From Poa pratensis (taxonomy: Eukaryota > Streptophyta > Magnoliopsida > Poales > Poaceae): a DNA stretch of 64,000 nt. The stretch spans positions 11,357,417 through 11,421,416 of the forward strand of contig CAMZMU010000123.1 of NCBI GenBank assembly GCA_947311845.1. Direction: 5' to 3'. The translations under genes were made by a program, and so were the position numbers. The notes under the pieces were generated by a model that was not told the DNA's origin, searched no databases, and saw only the letters and a list, made by a program, of their open reading frames with translations. Shown piece by piece: positions 23,480-33,989 of the stretch; the stretch's first letter is position 1; every line of letters begins with the position of its first letter.

Positions 23480-25475
23480 AGTTTTTCACATGGGTGCCGT
23501 TGCGTAATTCCTGACGTGTGATGGTTTGGCCATTAGCGGATGGATTCAAGAGGCCATCTATTCATGGGCCCGCTCTGGCTGAACCCAATTAATATGCCGC
23601 ATCAATGATCGGAAGGAAGCGTCCTACACTGAAGCAAAAGGTCGTGATTTCGCCATGGAATGTTTGGGGAAGGGAGTGAACGCAATGTTTGCCAAAAAAA
23701 AAAAGCAAATGATTGCCAAAACGTACAAGCAAAAGGTAATAGCTGGAGGAGGACCAGCTGATTTAGCGGTTTCCTCTATGACAGGCTAGCAAAAAAAAAT
23801 TGTACATCCGCCCAAACCATTTGTACAATTTCCTCGGTCCATGCACATTTCGGTCATGCTAATTGTTTCCTCATCGAAAGGAATCGCTTCTACCACGCCA
23901 AACCGCTTGAATTAGATGGTAATCATTACGTCCATATGGATGGACTACAGTAATGTGCTCCCAAAAGGCCAAAACAACCTTGTTTTATTTAGAAGGAAGC
24001 GAACAAAAAACTCCAGTACTCTGATAGAATCAGGACTCAGGAGAGAAGTGATACAAAAGCATCTGTAGCAAGCATTCGAGCAAGTACCACCGGGCACCAG
24101 CTAGCTAGGTATATAGGCTGGTCCGTTCTGTTCTGATCCAAGTGTAGCCTGGGGATTCAAAGCAGAAAGCATGAGATGAGATACCCTTCTTTTTGAGGCG
24201 ACCGGCCTGGAGCTGACACGAGACGGGACCTGGAATCCTTTCTACTAGTACTGTTGTATATTTAGCAGATTATGACCCTTTGAATGACTTTTAGCCACAT
24301 AGTGGTCCTTCCACTAAAACGCCATGGGTTTAGGCGTATTGAAATCTCAGAGCCTCTAGATACCTTTGAAAACGTCATATACTTTGACGTATTTAGTCTG
24401 GAAAAACGTTAAAAATTAAGTCATCTGGAATAAAGCATTTGTTTTCAGTTTCAGGCCCCTAAGAATTTCAGAATACGCCATATCCGAATGATGTATTCTG
24501 AGATTGTCAGAAACTATGAGTCTCAAAATAACATATTAAATGACTTAGAATTTTTTTGCGTTTCTCAGACTCTCGGGATACGCCGGCCTAAGTGTACGAC
24601 GTTTTTTGAAATTTTCAGAGCATCTCACATTTTCAGCACGCCTAAACATGTGTTGTTTTCGAAAAAGGCCATAGTTCACTAAAAGTTAGCTGAAGGTTAG
24701 CAAATGTACCATTTAGTACCTAATTTTTTTGGGAGATTCGTGGTGCATGCACGCAAGGACAGATGATTCACTCTTTTCGTTAATATCTGGCGTCGTGTCG
24801 TTCATGTGTGCCCTACCTTTCTTTTCTACCTACTAGTTGATTGACTAGTGATAACAGTAAAAGAAAGCGCGGCTCCTACGTGACGTCGCATCTATTCCAA
24901 GATAAGATCAGTGATCAACCACTGTAATACTCTAGGTTCTACTAGATACTGTACCACACAAGGGCAGGCGGCGGTAAGAGGATACTCCACGTTCACCTAC
25001 CATCGCCATTTTCACGGGAAAGAGCGCGACGTGTTGGAGCTCAAGAACCCGAGTGCGCTGTTCTGTGCTGGGCCGCAGTAAACGCATGCGGGGGGCCGAG
25101 CGGAGCTGGTGAACCGCCGTAGCTTTCCGGAATGTCCGCTACGTTTTTGGGCCCTGCAAAAAACGAGACGCTGGCTGGCGTACCAGCAGCACCTGCACCG
25201 GAGTACACTGCCGGATGGCGACGGCGGCGCGGCAGCCTGGAATCTGGATGGTTGGGCCACGGCTCCGGCGATATGATGGGCGGACAGCTGTGTGTAGGGG
25301 CACGCGATTTATTCGGGCGTGTTTCAGCGGGGAAGATCGTTGGGGGCCGTTTTGGCGTTTTCTACTGTGATGGCGATGTGCCCATGCAGGACGAGACTGC
25401 TGTTTTCAGGAGAAATACTTGTCGTGATTCTTATTCACGAAAATCGGCACGAAACACCGGGTTATGTGCGAAAAA
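23480..25475 (+). repeat. LR unit 3 (5' truncated)
   Basis: It starts within block D (TTTTTCACATGGGTGCCGTT, 23483) and continues with E (23643), G (23853-23955), H (24078-24240), I (24730-25030) and J (TGCCCATGCAGGACGAGACT, 25378). Blocks A to C are absent. About 480 bp of unrelated AT-rich DNA (24250-24725) is inserted between H and I; its ends were not resolved. Confidence 0.78.
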
Positions 25476-25589
25476 TGCCTCAACCAAAGTTAGGTTTGGT
25501 TTGGTCATGTAGTTAATTTGCTTGTTTTGTCATCTAGTTGCGCTAGATGTAGCTGTTTTGCGCTAAATCATAAGTGATGTAGCAGTGGA

Positions 25590-25945
25590 TGTACTCCGAT
25601 CATGACCCCCGGCCTACGCTAATTATTATGCCGCATCAATGATCTGAAGCGTCCCAGATTTGCGCAAAACATCATGATTTCGCCGTGGAATGTTTGGGCA
25701 AGGGAGTGAGCACGATGTGTGTACACGCTCAGATTGTTTTTTCGGAAGAAAAACAAATGATGTTGCCAAAACGTCCAAGCAAAGACGTCGGGAGATCACT
25801 GGCAGTGAGCGTATGCACCACGTGCAGGGCCGGAGGTTAGTGGATTTGGCAGCTTCCTCTATAGTGAAGAGAGTCCAGCAAGTTTCCTACAATTTAGGGT
25901 GACGATCAGCGTACATTTTGGTCACGCAAATTGTTTCCTTTTAAA
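25590..25945 (+). repeat. LR unit 4, left part
   Basis: Blocks E (ATGATTTCGCCGTGGAATGT, 25673) to G (GGTCACGCAAATTGTTTCC, 25920) are present, then the homology stops abruptly at the CACTA remnant. The matching right part resumes at 32901. The segment 25690-25760 (GGGAGTGAGCACGATGTGTG) is closest to unit 2. Confidence 0.75.
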
Positions 25946-25989
25946 ATCTCATTTCGGCCACATATTTTGTCTTTTATCCATAGACCACA

Positions 25990-27176
25990 TAATGTGTCAT
26001 TTGCTTCCGCTATTTTACACAAACGTTGTAAATATGTATATGTTCGTCTCCTAGTTCACCTAATCGAAGAGATTACCATTCTCGGTTCTGTATTTCAACA
26101 CAATATGTTCCCCTTTGACAGGTTCATGGGAGTCTTAAAGAAATATGTTCATAACCGTGCTAGGCCAGAAGGAAGCATCTCCAAGGGCTATGGAACAGAG
26201 GAGGTCATTGAATTTTTTGTTGACTTTATTTCTAATCTTAAGCCGATTGGTGTTCCTCAATCGCGGCATGAGGGGAGACTGGGTAGAAAAGACACGCTAG
26301 GAAAGAAAGCAATAATAAGTATGGACGGACTTTCTTTCACTCAAACACACTACACAGTTCTACAAAATTCCACCTTGGTGGCTCCGTATATCGAGGAACA
26401 CATGAATATTGTACGCTCCAAAAACCCGGAGCAGTCTGACTCCTGGATTAAACATTCACACATGGAGACTTTCGGCGGTTGGTTGCAAAGACATCTCATG
26501 AATAACACCACTGTTGGAGAACAGCTGTACTTGTTGGCCAAGTCATCATCTTCGACTATATTGACTTTTCAAGGGTACGAGATAAATGGGAATACATTTT
26601 ACACGGCCGCCAAAGATAAAAAGAGCACCAACCAAAACAGTGGTGTCCGCTTTGATGCAACAAACAACAATGGGCAAAAGGACACATATTATGGTTACAT
26701 AGACAACATATGGGAACTTGACTATGGACCTTCTTTTAAGATCCCTTTGTTTCGGTGCAAATGGGTCAAGCTGACAGGCGAGGTAAAGTTAGACTAGCAG
26801 TACGGAGTGACAACAGTGGATCTTAACAATCTTGGGTACAGAGACGAACCATTCGTCCTAGCCAATGATGTGGATCAAGTTTTCTATGTGAAGGATATGT
26901 CTACCAAACCGAAAAAAAGAAAATATAAGCAAGCGAATACATCATACGATGAGCCAAAGCGCCACATAGTTCTTTCAGGGGAAAAGAAACATCGTGGAAG
27001 TGGAAGACAAGACAGACATGTCAGAAGATTACAATAAGTTTGATGAAATTCCGCCATTCACAGTGAACACTGACCCAATCCTCCTGTTAAATAATGAATA
27101 TTCTCCATGGTTACGGTGCAATCATAAGACAGGGTTGACATACGCGAACAAAAAAAGTTTTATACCCCAACACTAG
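25990..27176 (+). pseudogene. CACTA transposase C-terminal region (DUF4218/DUF4216)
   Basis: The first part reads VRLLVHLIEEITILGSVFQH then NMFPFDRFMGVLKKYVHNRA, the DUF4218 region after the catalytic core of TNP2-like transposases. 26690-26790 reads YYGYIDNIWELDYGPSFKIP, the DUF4216 region. An in-frame TAG at 26795 is followed by the expected continuation (QYGVTTVDLNNLGYRDEPFV), and a frameshift near 26985 moves the end to DKTDMSEDYNKFDEIPPFTV. The catalytic N-terminal half is absent, so there is no transposase activity. Confidence 0.88.
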
Positions 27177-27595
27177 ATACAGATGTTGGTGATGTGTAAT
27201 AATGTATTAAATCTTTTATGTAACCTTTTTGGTTCTGGTTCTATGAGACAGAGGACTCCATTTGTAACCACGTGCAATAAGAATCACTCAAAAATATTGG
27301 ATTTTTACATATAGATATTATTTTTACAAATATAGACAATTAACCAATTAAATCAAATAGATATGATTTTTAAATTAAACAATTAAATCAAATATAGACA
27401 ATTAAACAAATTACATCAACTATAGACAATTAAACAATTAAATGAAATATAGATATGATTCAAATATAGATATGAGTTTTACAAATATAGATATGATTTT
27501 TCTAGTATAGACAATTAAACATGTAAATCAAATAGATATAAAAGAAATCATAAAAAAGAAAAAGGAACGAGAGAAAAAAAACAATTCCAAAAGCC

Positions 27596-27812
27596 CATTT
27601 AGTCACGGTTGACAATGCCAACCGGGACTAAAGGTGGGCTTCGCCCGCTTAATTTTCGCGGCCGGCCCAAAAATCACTTTAGTCCCGGTTGGTGGTATCA
27701 ACCGGGACTAAAGGTAGACCTTGGTCTACCTTTAGTCCCGGTTGGTGGTATCACCCGTACTAAAGGACCTTTAGTCCCGGTTCGTGGTGCCAACCGGGAC
27801 TAAAGGTGATTT
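27596..27812. repeat. Internal AGTCCCGGTT palindromic repeat cluster
   Basis: Several copies of TTTAGTCCCGGTTGGTGG and its complement alternate, forming small palindromes. They match the subterminal repeats near the right end, which in CACTA elements serve as transposase binding sites. Their position between two genes is unusual. They end just before a TATA-like TTGTATATATAGCGC at 27810, so they may sit in the promoter of the second gene. Confidence 0.75.
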
Positions 27813-28854
27813 GTATATATAGCGCGGCCGCTCACCTCCATCCCCAGTCCCCTTTCTTGCAGTTCCATGCGATCTCTTCGCCCACAACGACGGCGGCTGT
27901 GACCATCGAACCCATCGACGGCGGGGCGCGCACAGCAGGTTGACGGCCGCCGCGGTTGACGCTCGCCTGTCTTCTCCTTTGCCGGTCTGTCCTCTGCCGG
28001 TCCGTGCGCCGCCTCCTCGTCGCCGGGTGCCACCTTCCTCCTCATCGCCGGCCGCCGCCTCCTCCTCCTCCTCCCGTCGCCGGGCGCCGCCGCTGGCTTT
28101 CTATCCGGTACGGCCCCCCCCCCTCCCTTCTCCTCTCTCCAATTTTGCCAAATCCCGGGCGGGCGCAACAAGTGGCGGTGGGCGCCTCCCTGCCCGTACG
28201 TCGGCGTGGGTGGCGGCGGCGGTCCAGGATTCCATGTGCTTGCGTACGAGCCCCGCCTGGCGACACCGGCCATCGGCCTCCTGGACGCCACGACGCCGGT
28301 GGCTTTGCATGGCATGCATCGTTCCGTGTTCTTGAGTGGCTGCTGCTAATTGCACGCCGGCAGTAAGCTTTGTAATTTTATAATTTGTGCTTGAGAACTA
28401 GTTATGCAAGTATGCATTTTTTTGAATTCTAGTTTACTACTAGTTGAAGGCTATTTTCCATCTGAAATTTGTGGCATGCTATTAGTTTACTACCATCTGA
28501 AATTTTCCATCTGAAATTTGTGGAATTCTAGTTTACTACTAGTTATGCAAGTATGCATTTGTTCTTGAAATTTTTCTAGTTTACTGCTAATTTATTTGTA
28601 TACATATGCTAGATTATTGAAAATTGATCGATACAGTTTAGGACATATTAGGACATATTATTGAAAATAGTTAGCAAAATAGTTAGCAAAATATTAGGAC
28701 ATATTATAGAAAACATGTCATATCATTCATAGGAAATGTTGAAAATTGCAAATGTTATGTTATAGGAAGTGTTGATTTTTGAAAATTTGCACTTTCTGAC
28801 TTAGACATTTTCATATTCTAAATTGTTTTATCTTTCTTCTAGATTACATAAGCT

Positions 28855-30340
28855 ATGGACGACCACGACAAAGACGAGGAACAGACAATACTCGATATAA
28901 TCCGTACCGGTAGAAGAGATGACGATGACGGCTCACAATATCTGAACGAGTCCTGTGAGGGAATTGAGCTACAAACAAGCAATGATGGCACAGAAAATGT
29001 TGGACACTTCACGGAGTCCGACGAGGTATATTAAGCCTCTCGTGATCACTAGATGCATTAATTGATTTGTATATATATATTAATGAATCTTTCTTCTTTT
29101 AGCCAGATTCTTCTTTTAGCCCTCCGGATCGAGCCAATCTGCTAGAAGGCAACGAGGCCCGACCAAAAAGTTGGGCGATGGTCAAAGGTTCGCGATCGAC
29201 CAAGTTGCTGAAGATGGCGCACCGCTTGCTCCCGCAGAGAACGCACGAAAATTTGTAAATCAATACGGAGTTATTGTTAGGGACAACATCCCGATCACCA
29301 CTCGAGAATGGAATAAGCCAAAGGTGGATGGAGTAAGTTATGTCGACCAAAGATCCAAAAATTTGCTTTAGGATACGCTCTTGGCACATTTCAACCTACC
29401 GCCAAATCTCACAGATGGCATGAAGTTGAAGGTCAAGGAGTGGGCTCTTCAGAAGATGGTCACACAATTCCAGACCTTCAAGAAAAAATTAAAGAGTGAT
29501 TATATCAAGAAAAAAAGAAATCCAACATTCACTAGAGCACTAGAGAAGATAAAAGATCACTGGGACGAATTTGTGGCGTACACGGATTCGTCTGAAGCTG
29601 TGGCAAGGTCGGAAAAAAATAAGGAAAATGCTGCAAAAAAGAAATATCACCATACTATGGGGACAGGTGGCTACAAGACTGCCGTGCCTAAGTGGCGAAA
29701 AAATGACGCCGACCTGATTGCTAAAGGGATCACTCCAGCTACAGCGGAATGGCTCGAGAGGTCCAAGCACTGGTTGTACGGGCATGGGTCATCGTTGGAC
29801 CCACAGACAGGGCAAATTATTGCAAAGGAAAAAAAATAAGGAAAAAATTCAAACAGTCTCCAAAGAGCTTGTTAAAGCAATAGAAAAAGTTCAAAAGGGA
29901 ACGTTCCAGCCCGAGAGAGAGAACGACGAGCTGACACTCGCCCTCGGTAATCCTGAACACACAGGACACACACGAGGCAAAGGCGCCGATGTTCCGTGGA
30001 GGGCTGGGTTTTCGGAGTGGAATGACACTTATTGAAGCCGTCAGAGAAAAAAGAAGCAGGAGTTAGACCGGTTTCAGAAGCTAGAAAGAAACCACGAGGA
30101 AATGGAACGCAAGTTCCAGCGGCAGCAGGAGCAACTGGACTCAATTAGCCAGCTAAGGGCATCTCAGCATCAGCAAGAAGATCCTGCATTCGATGCCGTC
30201 CCATCTCAGCGGAAAAGCAGCGTGGGTTCCACGGCGGTCCAGGCTGATCATGATGCACTGATGATGGATGAAGCACCGATGGCTCGCTACCCCGTGGATG
30301 ATATCATAGAGAAGAAAATGTGTGAGCTACATCAGTCATG
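28855..30340 (+). pseudogene. CACTA second gene, Transposase_24-like
   Basis: A first exon (28855-29029) starts MDDHDKDEEQTILDIIRTGR, is acidic, and ends at a GTATAT donor. A later exon carries FAIDQVAEDGAPLAPAENAR, then WNKPKVDGVSYVDQRSKNLL, a TAG at 29370 where the family would have Trp, and then HFNLPPNLTDGMKLKVKEWA onward to EWLERSKHWLYGHG. This region matches the plant Ptta/En/Spm transposase-accessory domain. A coiled-coil-like stretch (KLERNHEEMERKFQRQQEQL) follows from 30075. Frame changes near 29840 and 30035 plus the stop show it is defective. Its role in the element is known only in general terms, as DNA binding. Confidence 0.8.
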
Positions 30341-30829
30341 AAGAACATATCCTTCAAGGTGGCGGTCGGCTTTGCTTTACCTAATAAACCTGGAGCATGC
30401 TTACATGGCTGTCAGATTCTAGCTGGCTATGCTCGTGTCGGGGTGGATGAAGTTCTGAAGGGACATGAGACACTGGAGCTTGACATGACTGGAGGTGAAG
30501 GGGAGACAACACTGGGAGAAGTCACGGGTGCTATCATTCTATGGAAAAAGGAATACATCGTGTTTGCAGGCTCGGCGCCAAGGCCACCGACTCCTCCGAG
30601 TAGCAATCCACCTCCAAGTCCACCCTTCGTCGAGAGGGAGGCCAGCGCGAGTCCATCTCGATCTCCGGAGCGTCAGCCGACTCTGCCCCCTAAGTGGCAA
30701 AAGCGGAAGCCCACCGCTTCGCCGACTAAGAAGAAAAGAAAGAAGAAAACCAAGAACGACGAGGCTCCTGCCAAGTTACCTTACAAAATGAGTGATGATG
30801 AACTTGACAGGGTTGTGGCTCCGATGTGA
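30338..30829 (+). pseudogene. CACTA-borne DUF8039-like and proline-rich region
   Basis: 163 codons start MKNISFKVAVGFALPNKPGA and continue VGVDEVLKGHETLELDMTGG and GAIILWKKEYIVFAG, the small domain that commonly precedes the protease part of these transposon proteins. A proline/serine and lysine-rich linker follows. It is probably the continuation of the preceding gene, separated only by a stop, and reads on toward the Ulp1 region after another stop at 30829. Confidence 0.7.
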
Positions 30830-31124
30830 AAAGACAACTTGCACCGAAACAACCCGAGCCAAAGGTGAAAATAGCTGAGAAGGTCGTTGAGCACTTTGTG
30901 GGGTTATATAACCGACTACCGTCACATGTGGCTAATAGGCCATCAGACTATAATCGCTGTATTGAGAAGACATATAAGGAACAGATGCAGCAGACAAGAA
31001 GTAGTGGTGCAAGCGGGAAAAAGTTCCCCAGCTCGGAGAACAGGCAATACAATCGATCCCCTCGCTCAAGGTGTTTCTCGATAAGGACGTACACCACGAC
31101 ACTGGTCTCATAGGCGACACTGGT

Positions 31125-32470
31125 CTCCCCATGGCTGAGCTAGCATGGAAATATGTCCACGGGCAGCCTCTGGTCAGACCTGAGGAGGTAGGGCGTCTAC
31201 CAACACAAATGCGAAAATTGCATGAGTGGTACATGGAGTCGCAAAGGAAGGGCGAAGCAGCCTCTGGGTGGCACATAAGAAAGAGCATTACTTCGCTGAA
31301 AACGAGATATTTATTGAGTTTGAAGAAATTTTTCTGTTATTCAATCAAGACACCCTCGACAAAGCCTTCGTCAGTTGCTATTGTCTAAGTGATTTATTTC
31401 TGTAATTTAAGTCTCTAGCTCAGCTCGTTCATTGCCTGTAATTATCCTCACTATATTCTTTTGTACGCTATTATGCAGAATGAAGATTCTCGAATGCAAA
31501 AGAAGCATAATCTATAATACTGGGTTCATTGACCCATATACCAATCATGAAATTACCATACAAAACCATGCCAAGGACACAGAGGATAACTTGCTAATGT
31601 TTTTAGTGAAACAAAATCGCAGCACAGAAATACTTTTTTCCTTACAACTTCAAGTGAGTGTTACTGTCTTGTACACATTCTATTTTGCTTACTCGATGTT
31701 TAGTGTAATTGATGAGTTATGCATGTCTGCGTATATAAACGTGCGCAGATTCCACTGGATTCTGCTAAACATTAGAGTTGACGATGCAATCGTTGAAGTC
31801 ATGTACTCATTAAGGAAAGATCCTGAAGAGTACACCAGCGTGCAACTAATGCTCCAGAAGTAATTTCAATCATTATCGCTCTATATCGGGCTCTTTCGTT
31901 CATTTCCTGATATTAAGTAATTAATAACTCCTTTATTTATTTTCTTTATCGGGCAGGTGTTGGAAACGGTTCATCAAGGAGGCTAGAGGTGAATGGAAAC
32001 CGGAGCTGCGTTTTATTTGGAACAAGGTAAGTAGTACTATCTAGGTCCGCGCAACTCTTTAATTCTAGTTTCAATACCATTATCATGCTTGATTATTATT
32101 TGATTAAACTCTATTCTTGTAAAGTACTGCCTGAGGCAGGAACAGGGGACTAATTTATGTGCATACTACGTTTGCGAGTTCATTCGCATGACGATCAGTG
32201 AGCGGCGTAGAGATGTAAGACAACTTAATGTACGTAAACACTATTCACAATTTTATTTTATTACCATCAATTGTGTTGAGTTCCATTTATAATTTCTTTT
32301 ATGATAATTTGATATATATACACACAACTCACATATTCATATTGATCTAGATGGAAGATATGCGGGGGAAGCTCCTACTAAAGAACCGCCTAAAAGCAAT
32401 TCAAGAGGAATTGGCGGGATTTTTGCTTACGGAGGTCATATCTCCAGCCGGAGAATTGCATTGCCACTAA
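31125..32470 (+). pseudogene. CACTA-borne Ulp1-type cysteine protease domain
   Basis: Exons recognised by similarity: 31130-31330; 31470-31650 (NTGFIDPYTNHEITIQNHAK); 31748-31860 (FHWILLNIRVDDAIVEVMYS, holding the catalytic His and Asp region); 31957-32025; 32123-32230 (RQEQGTNLCAYYVCEFIRMT, holding Gln and Cys); and 32351-32470. Ulp1 domains cleave SUMO-like conjugates and are carried by many CACTA and Mutator elements for unknown reasons. His, Gln and Cys are all visible. Frames between exons are not uniformly consistent, so function is doubtful. Confidence 0.78.
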
Positions 32471-32729
32471 TGCCTCCATGTAATTTAATGATCTCCATGT
32501 AATTAAATAGATATATATATATATACCAAATTGTATGTGTATGTATATGCATCAACGTGATCTCCATGTAGTATGAACTTTATGTATACGAAAACTTGTT
32601 TTTGGCGCATCAACATGATCTCCATACGATGGAAAACACAAAATGTTAAACCCTAAACCCCTCCTAAATCTTAACCCCCTGAACCCTAAACCCTGAAAAA
32701 TAATTGAAAAGAAAACAAAAAAAAACAAA

Positions 32730-32900
32730 CCTTTAGTCCCGGTTGGTGACTAAAGGTCGTCCACCCCCCGAGCTCGGCCGTGGCCACGTGGGAGTGCCTT
32801 TAGTCCCGGTTCGTGGCGGGGCCTTTAGTCCCGATTTAGTAGTCCCGGTTGGAAAACCGGGACTAAAGGCCTTCCCCAACCGGCCGTTTTTCTACTAGTG
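32730..32900. repeat. Right subterminal repeats and terminal repeat of the CACTA element
   Basis: Four AGTCCCGGTT-type repeats in alternating orientation are followed by the terminal CTACTAGTG. The next three bases, CAC (32901-32903), would be the right copy of the 3-bp target duplication; the left copy is lost. Confidence 0.85.
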
Positions 32901-33170
32901 CACTCTACTACAGTTTTTAGCTTCTAATCACTGAACCACGCAAGGACGGCGGTAACAGAATACTCCACTTTCACCTACCATCCCCATTTTCACGGGAAAA
33001 GAGCGCGACGTTCCAACCGGGACTAAAGGCCTTCCCCAACCCCGTTTTTCTACTAGTGCACTCTACTACAGTTTTTAGCTTCTAATCACTGAACCACGCA
33101 AGGACGGCGGTAACAGAATACTCCACTTTCACCTGCCATCGCCCATTTTCACGGGAAAAAGAGCCGACGT
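32855..33170. repeat. 160-bp tandem duplication spanning the CACTA end and its flank
   Basis: 32855-33014 and 33015-33170 repeat each other almost base for base. Each copy has the last subterminal repeat, the terminal TTTTTCTACTAGTG, and then host LR block I (ACCACGCAAGGACGGCGGTA). The duplicated unit crosses the insertion junction, so it arose after the element had inserted. Confidence 0.92.
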
Positions 33171-33530
33171 GTACGAGCGGAACCACCAGAACTCGAGTGC
33201 GCATCGGCAAGGTGCTGAGCTGCACGCACACCTGTTCGGTTGCGTTCAAAGGAGGCTGGTGCAAGCGCAACCGCTCTCTGTAGCTTTCCGGGAATGGTGT
33301 AGGTACGGTACGCCAGGTAGGAATGTTCGCCACGTTTTTTCGGTTGCGCTGCAGAGACGAGACGCTAGCGTACCGTCCACCTGTACGCACTGCCAGAGTT
33401 CAACTGCGTGACCGCACGGCTGGGGCGTTTGGCGTTTCTCGATCGGGTGATGGTGATGTGCCCATGCAGAACAAGGTTGTTGTTTTCAGTTAGAAGAGAG
33501 AGGCTTGTCCCTTTGGATTTCGGCAGGGGT
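32901..33530 (+). repeat. LR unit 4, right part
   Basis: Right of the CACTA end the LR sequence resumes with block I (CATTTTCACGGGAAAA, 32986 and 33146), GTGTACGAGCGGAACC, and block J (TGCCCATGCAGAACAAGG, 33459). The first part is doubled by the 160-bp duplication. With 25590-25945 it makes one LR unit; the stretch from the end of G through H is missing, presumably deleted together with the left end of the CACTA element. Confidence 0.75.
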
Positions 33531-33769
33531 TAATATGATTGATAGGATACTAATATCAGTAAGTTCTAACTTCTCATTTGGAAGCTAATTCGGAAGGAAC
33601 TCAAAAGTTAGGCGTGCTTGGGCTGGAGCAATTTGAGTTTCGGTGACCGAATGGGAAGTTTGACTAGGGTATGTAATTTGACCTGAGATTAAGTGTGTGG
33701 CTAAGTGGGAAATTTTCGGAATAGAATTAAGAATAGAATTAAGAAAGAACTGAAAATAGAATTAAAAAA

Positions 33770-33986
33770 ACTTCGGTCCTTTAGTATCGGTTGGTAACAC
33801 TAACCGGGACTAAAGGTCCTCCAGCCCTAGCGCATGACCGCAGCGATGTGGAGGGTCTTTAGTCCCGGTTTGTGACCAAACGGGACTAAAGGAGGCGGCC
33901 TTTAATCCCGATTCCGTAGTACCGGTTGGATAACCGGGACTAAAGCCAGTTCCCAACCGGTACTAAAGGCTTATTTTCTACTAGTG
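33770..33986. mobile_element. Second CACTA right-end fragment
   Basis: A run of AGTCCCGGTT-type repeats in both orientations ends in TTTTCTACTAGTG at 33986. No matching left terminus was found, so this is a truncated copy of a related CACTA or a short derivative. Confidence 0.7.
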
Positions 33987-33989
33987 TTA

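Larger units (their letters stand above)
25946..32900 (+). mobile_element. Left-truncated CACTA (En/Spm) element
   Basis: The right end TTTTTCTACTAGTG (complement CACTAGTAGAAAAA) at 32887-32900 is a CACTA terminal repeat, preceded by AGTCCCGGTT subterminal repeats. Inside, left to right, are the C-terminal part of a TNP2-type transposase, an internal block of the same short repeats, a second gene with a Transposase_24-like domain, and a Ulp1-type protease domain. All are on the + strand. The left end, its subterminal repeats and most of the transposase are missing; the element begins directly against LR unit 4. Stops and frameshifts in each gene mean it is not autonomous now. Confidence 0.85.

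Noticed and set aside
27596..27812. Possible CRISPR-like array of AGTCCCGGTT repeats
   Set aside because: Repeats alternate in orientation, are unevenly spaced and are CACTA subterminal motifs in a plant genome.
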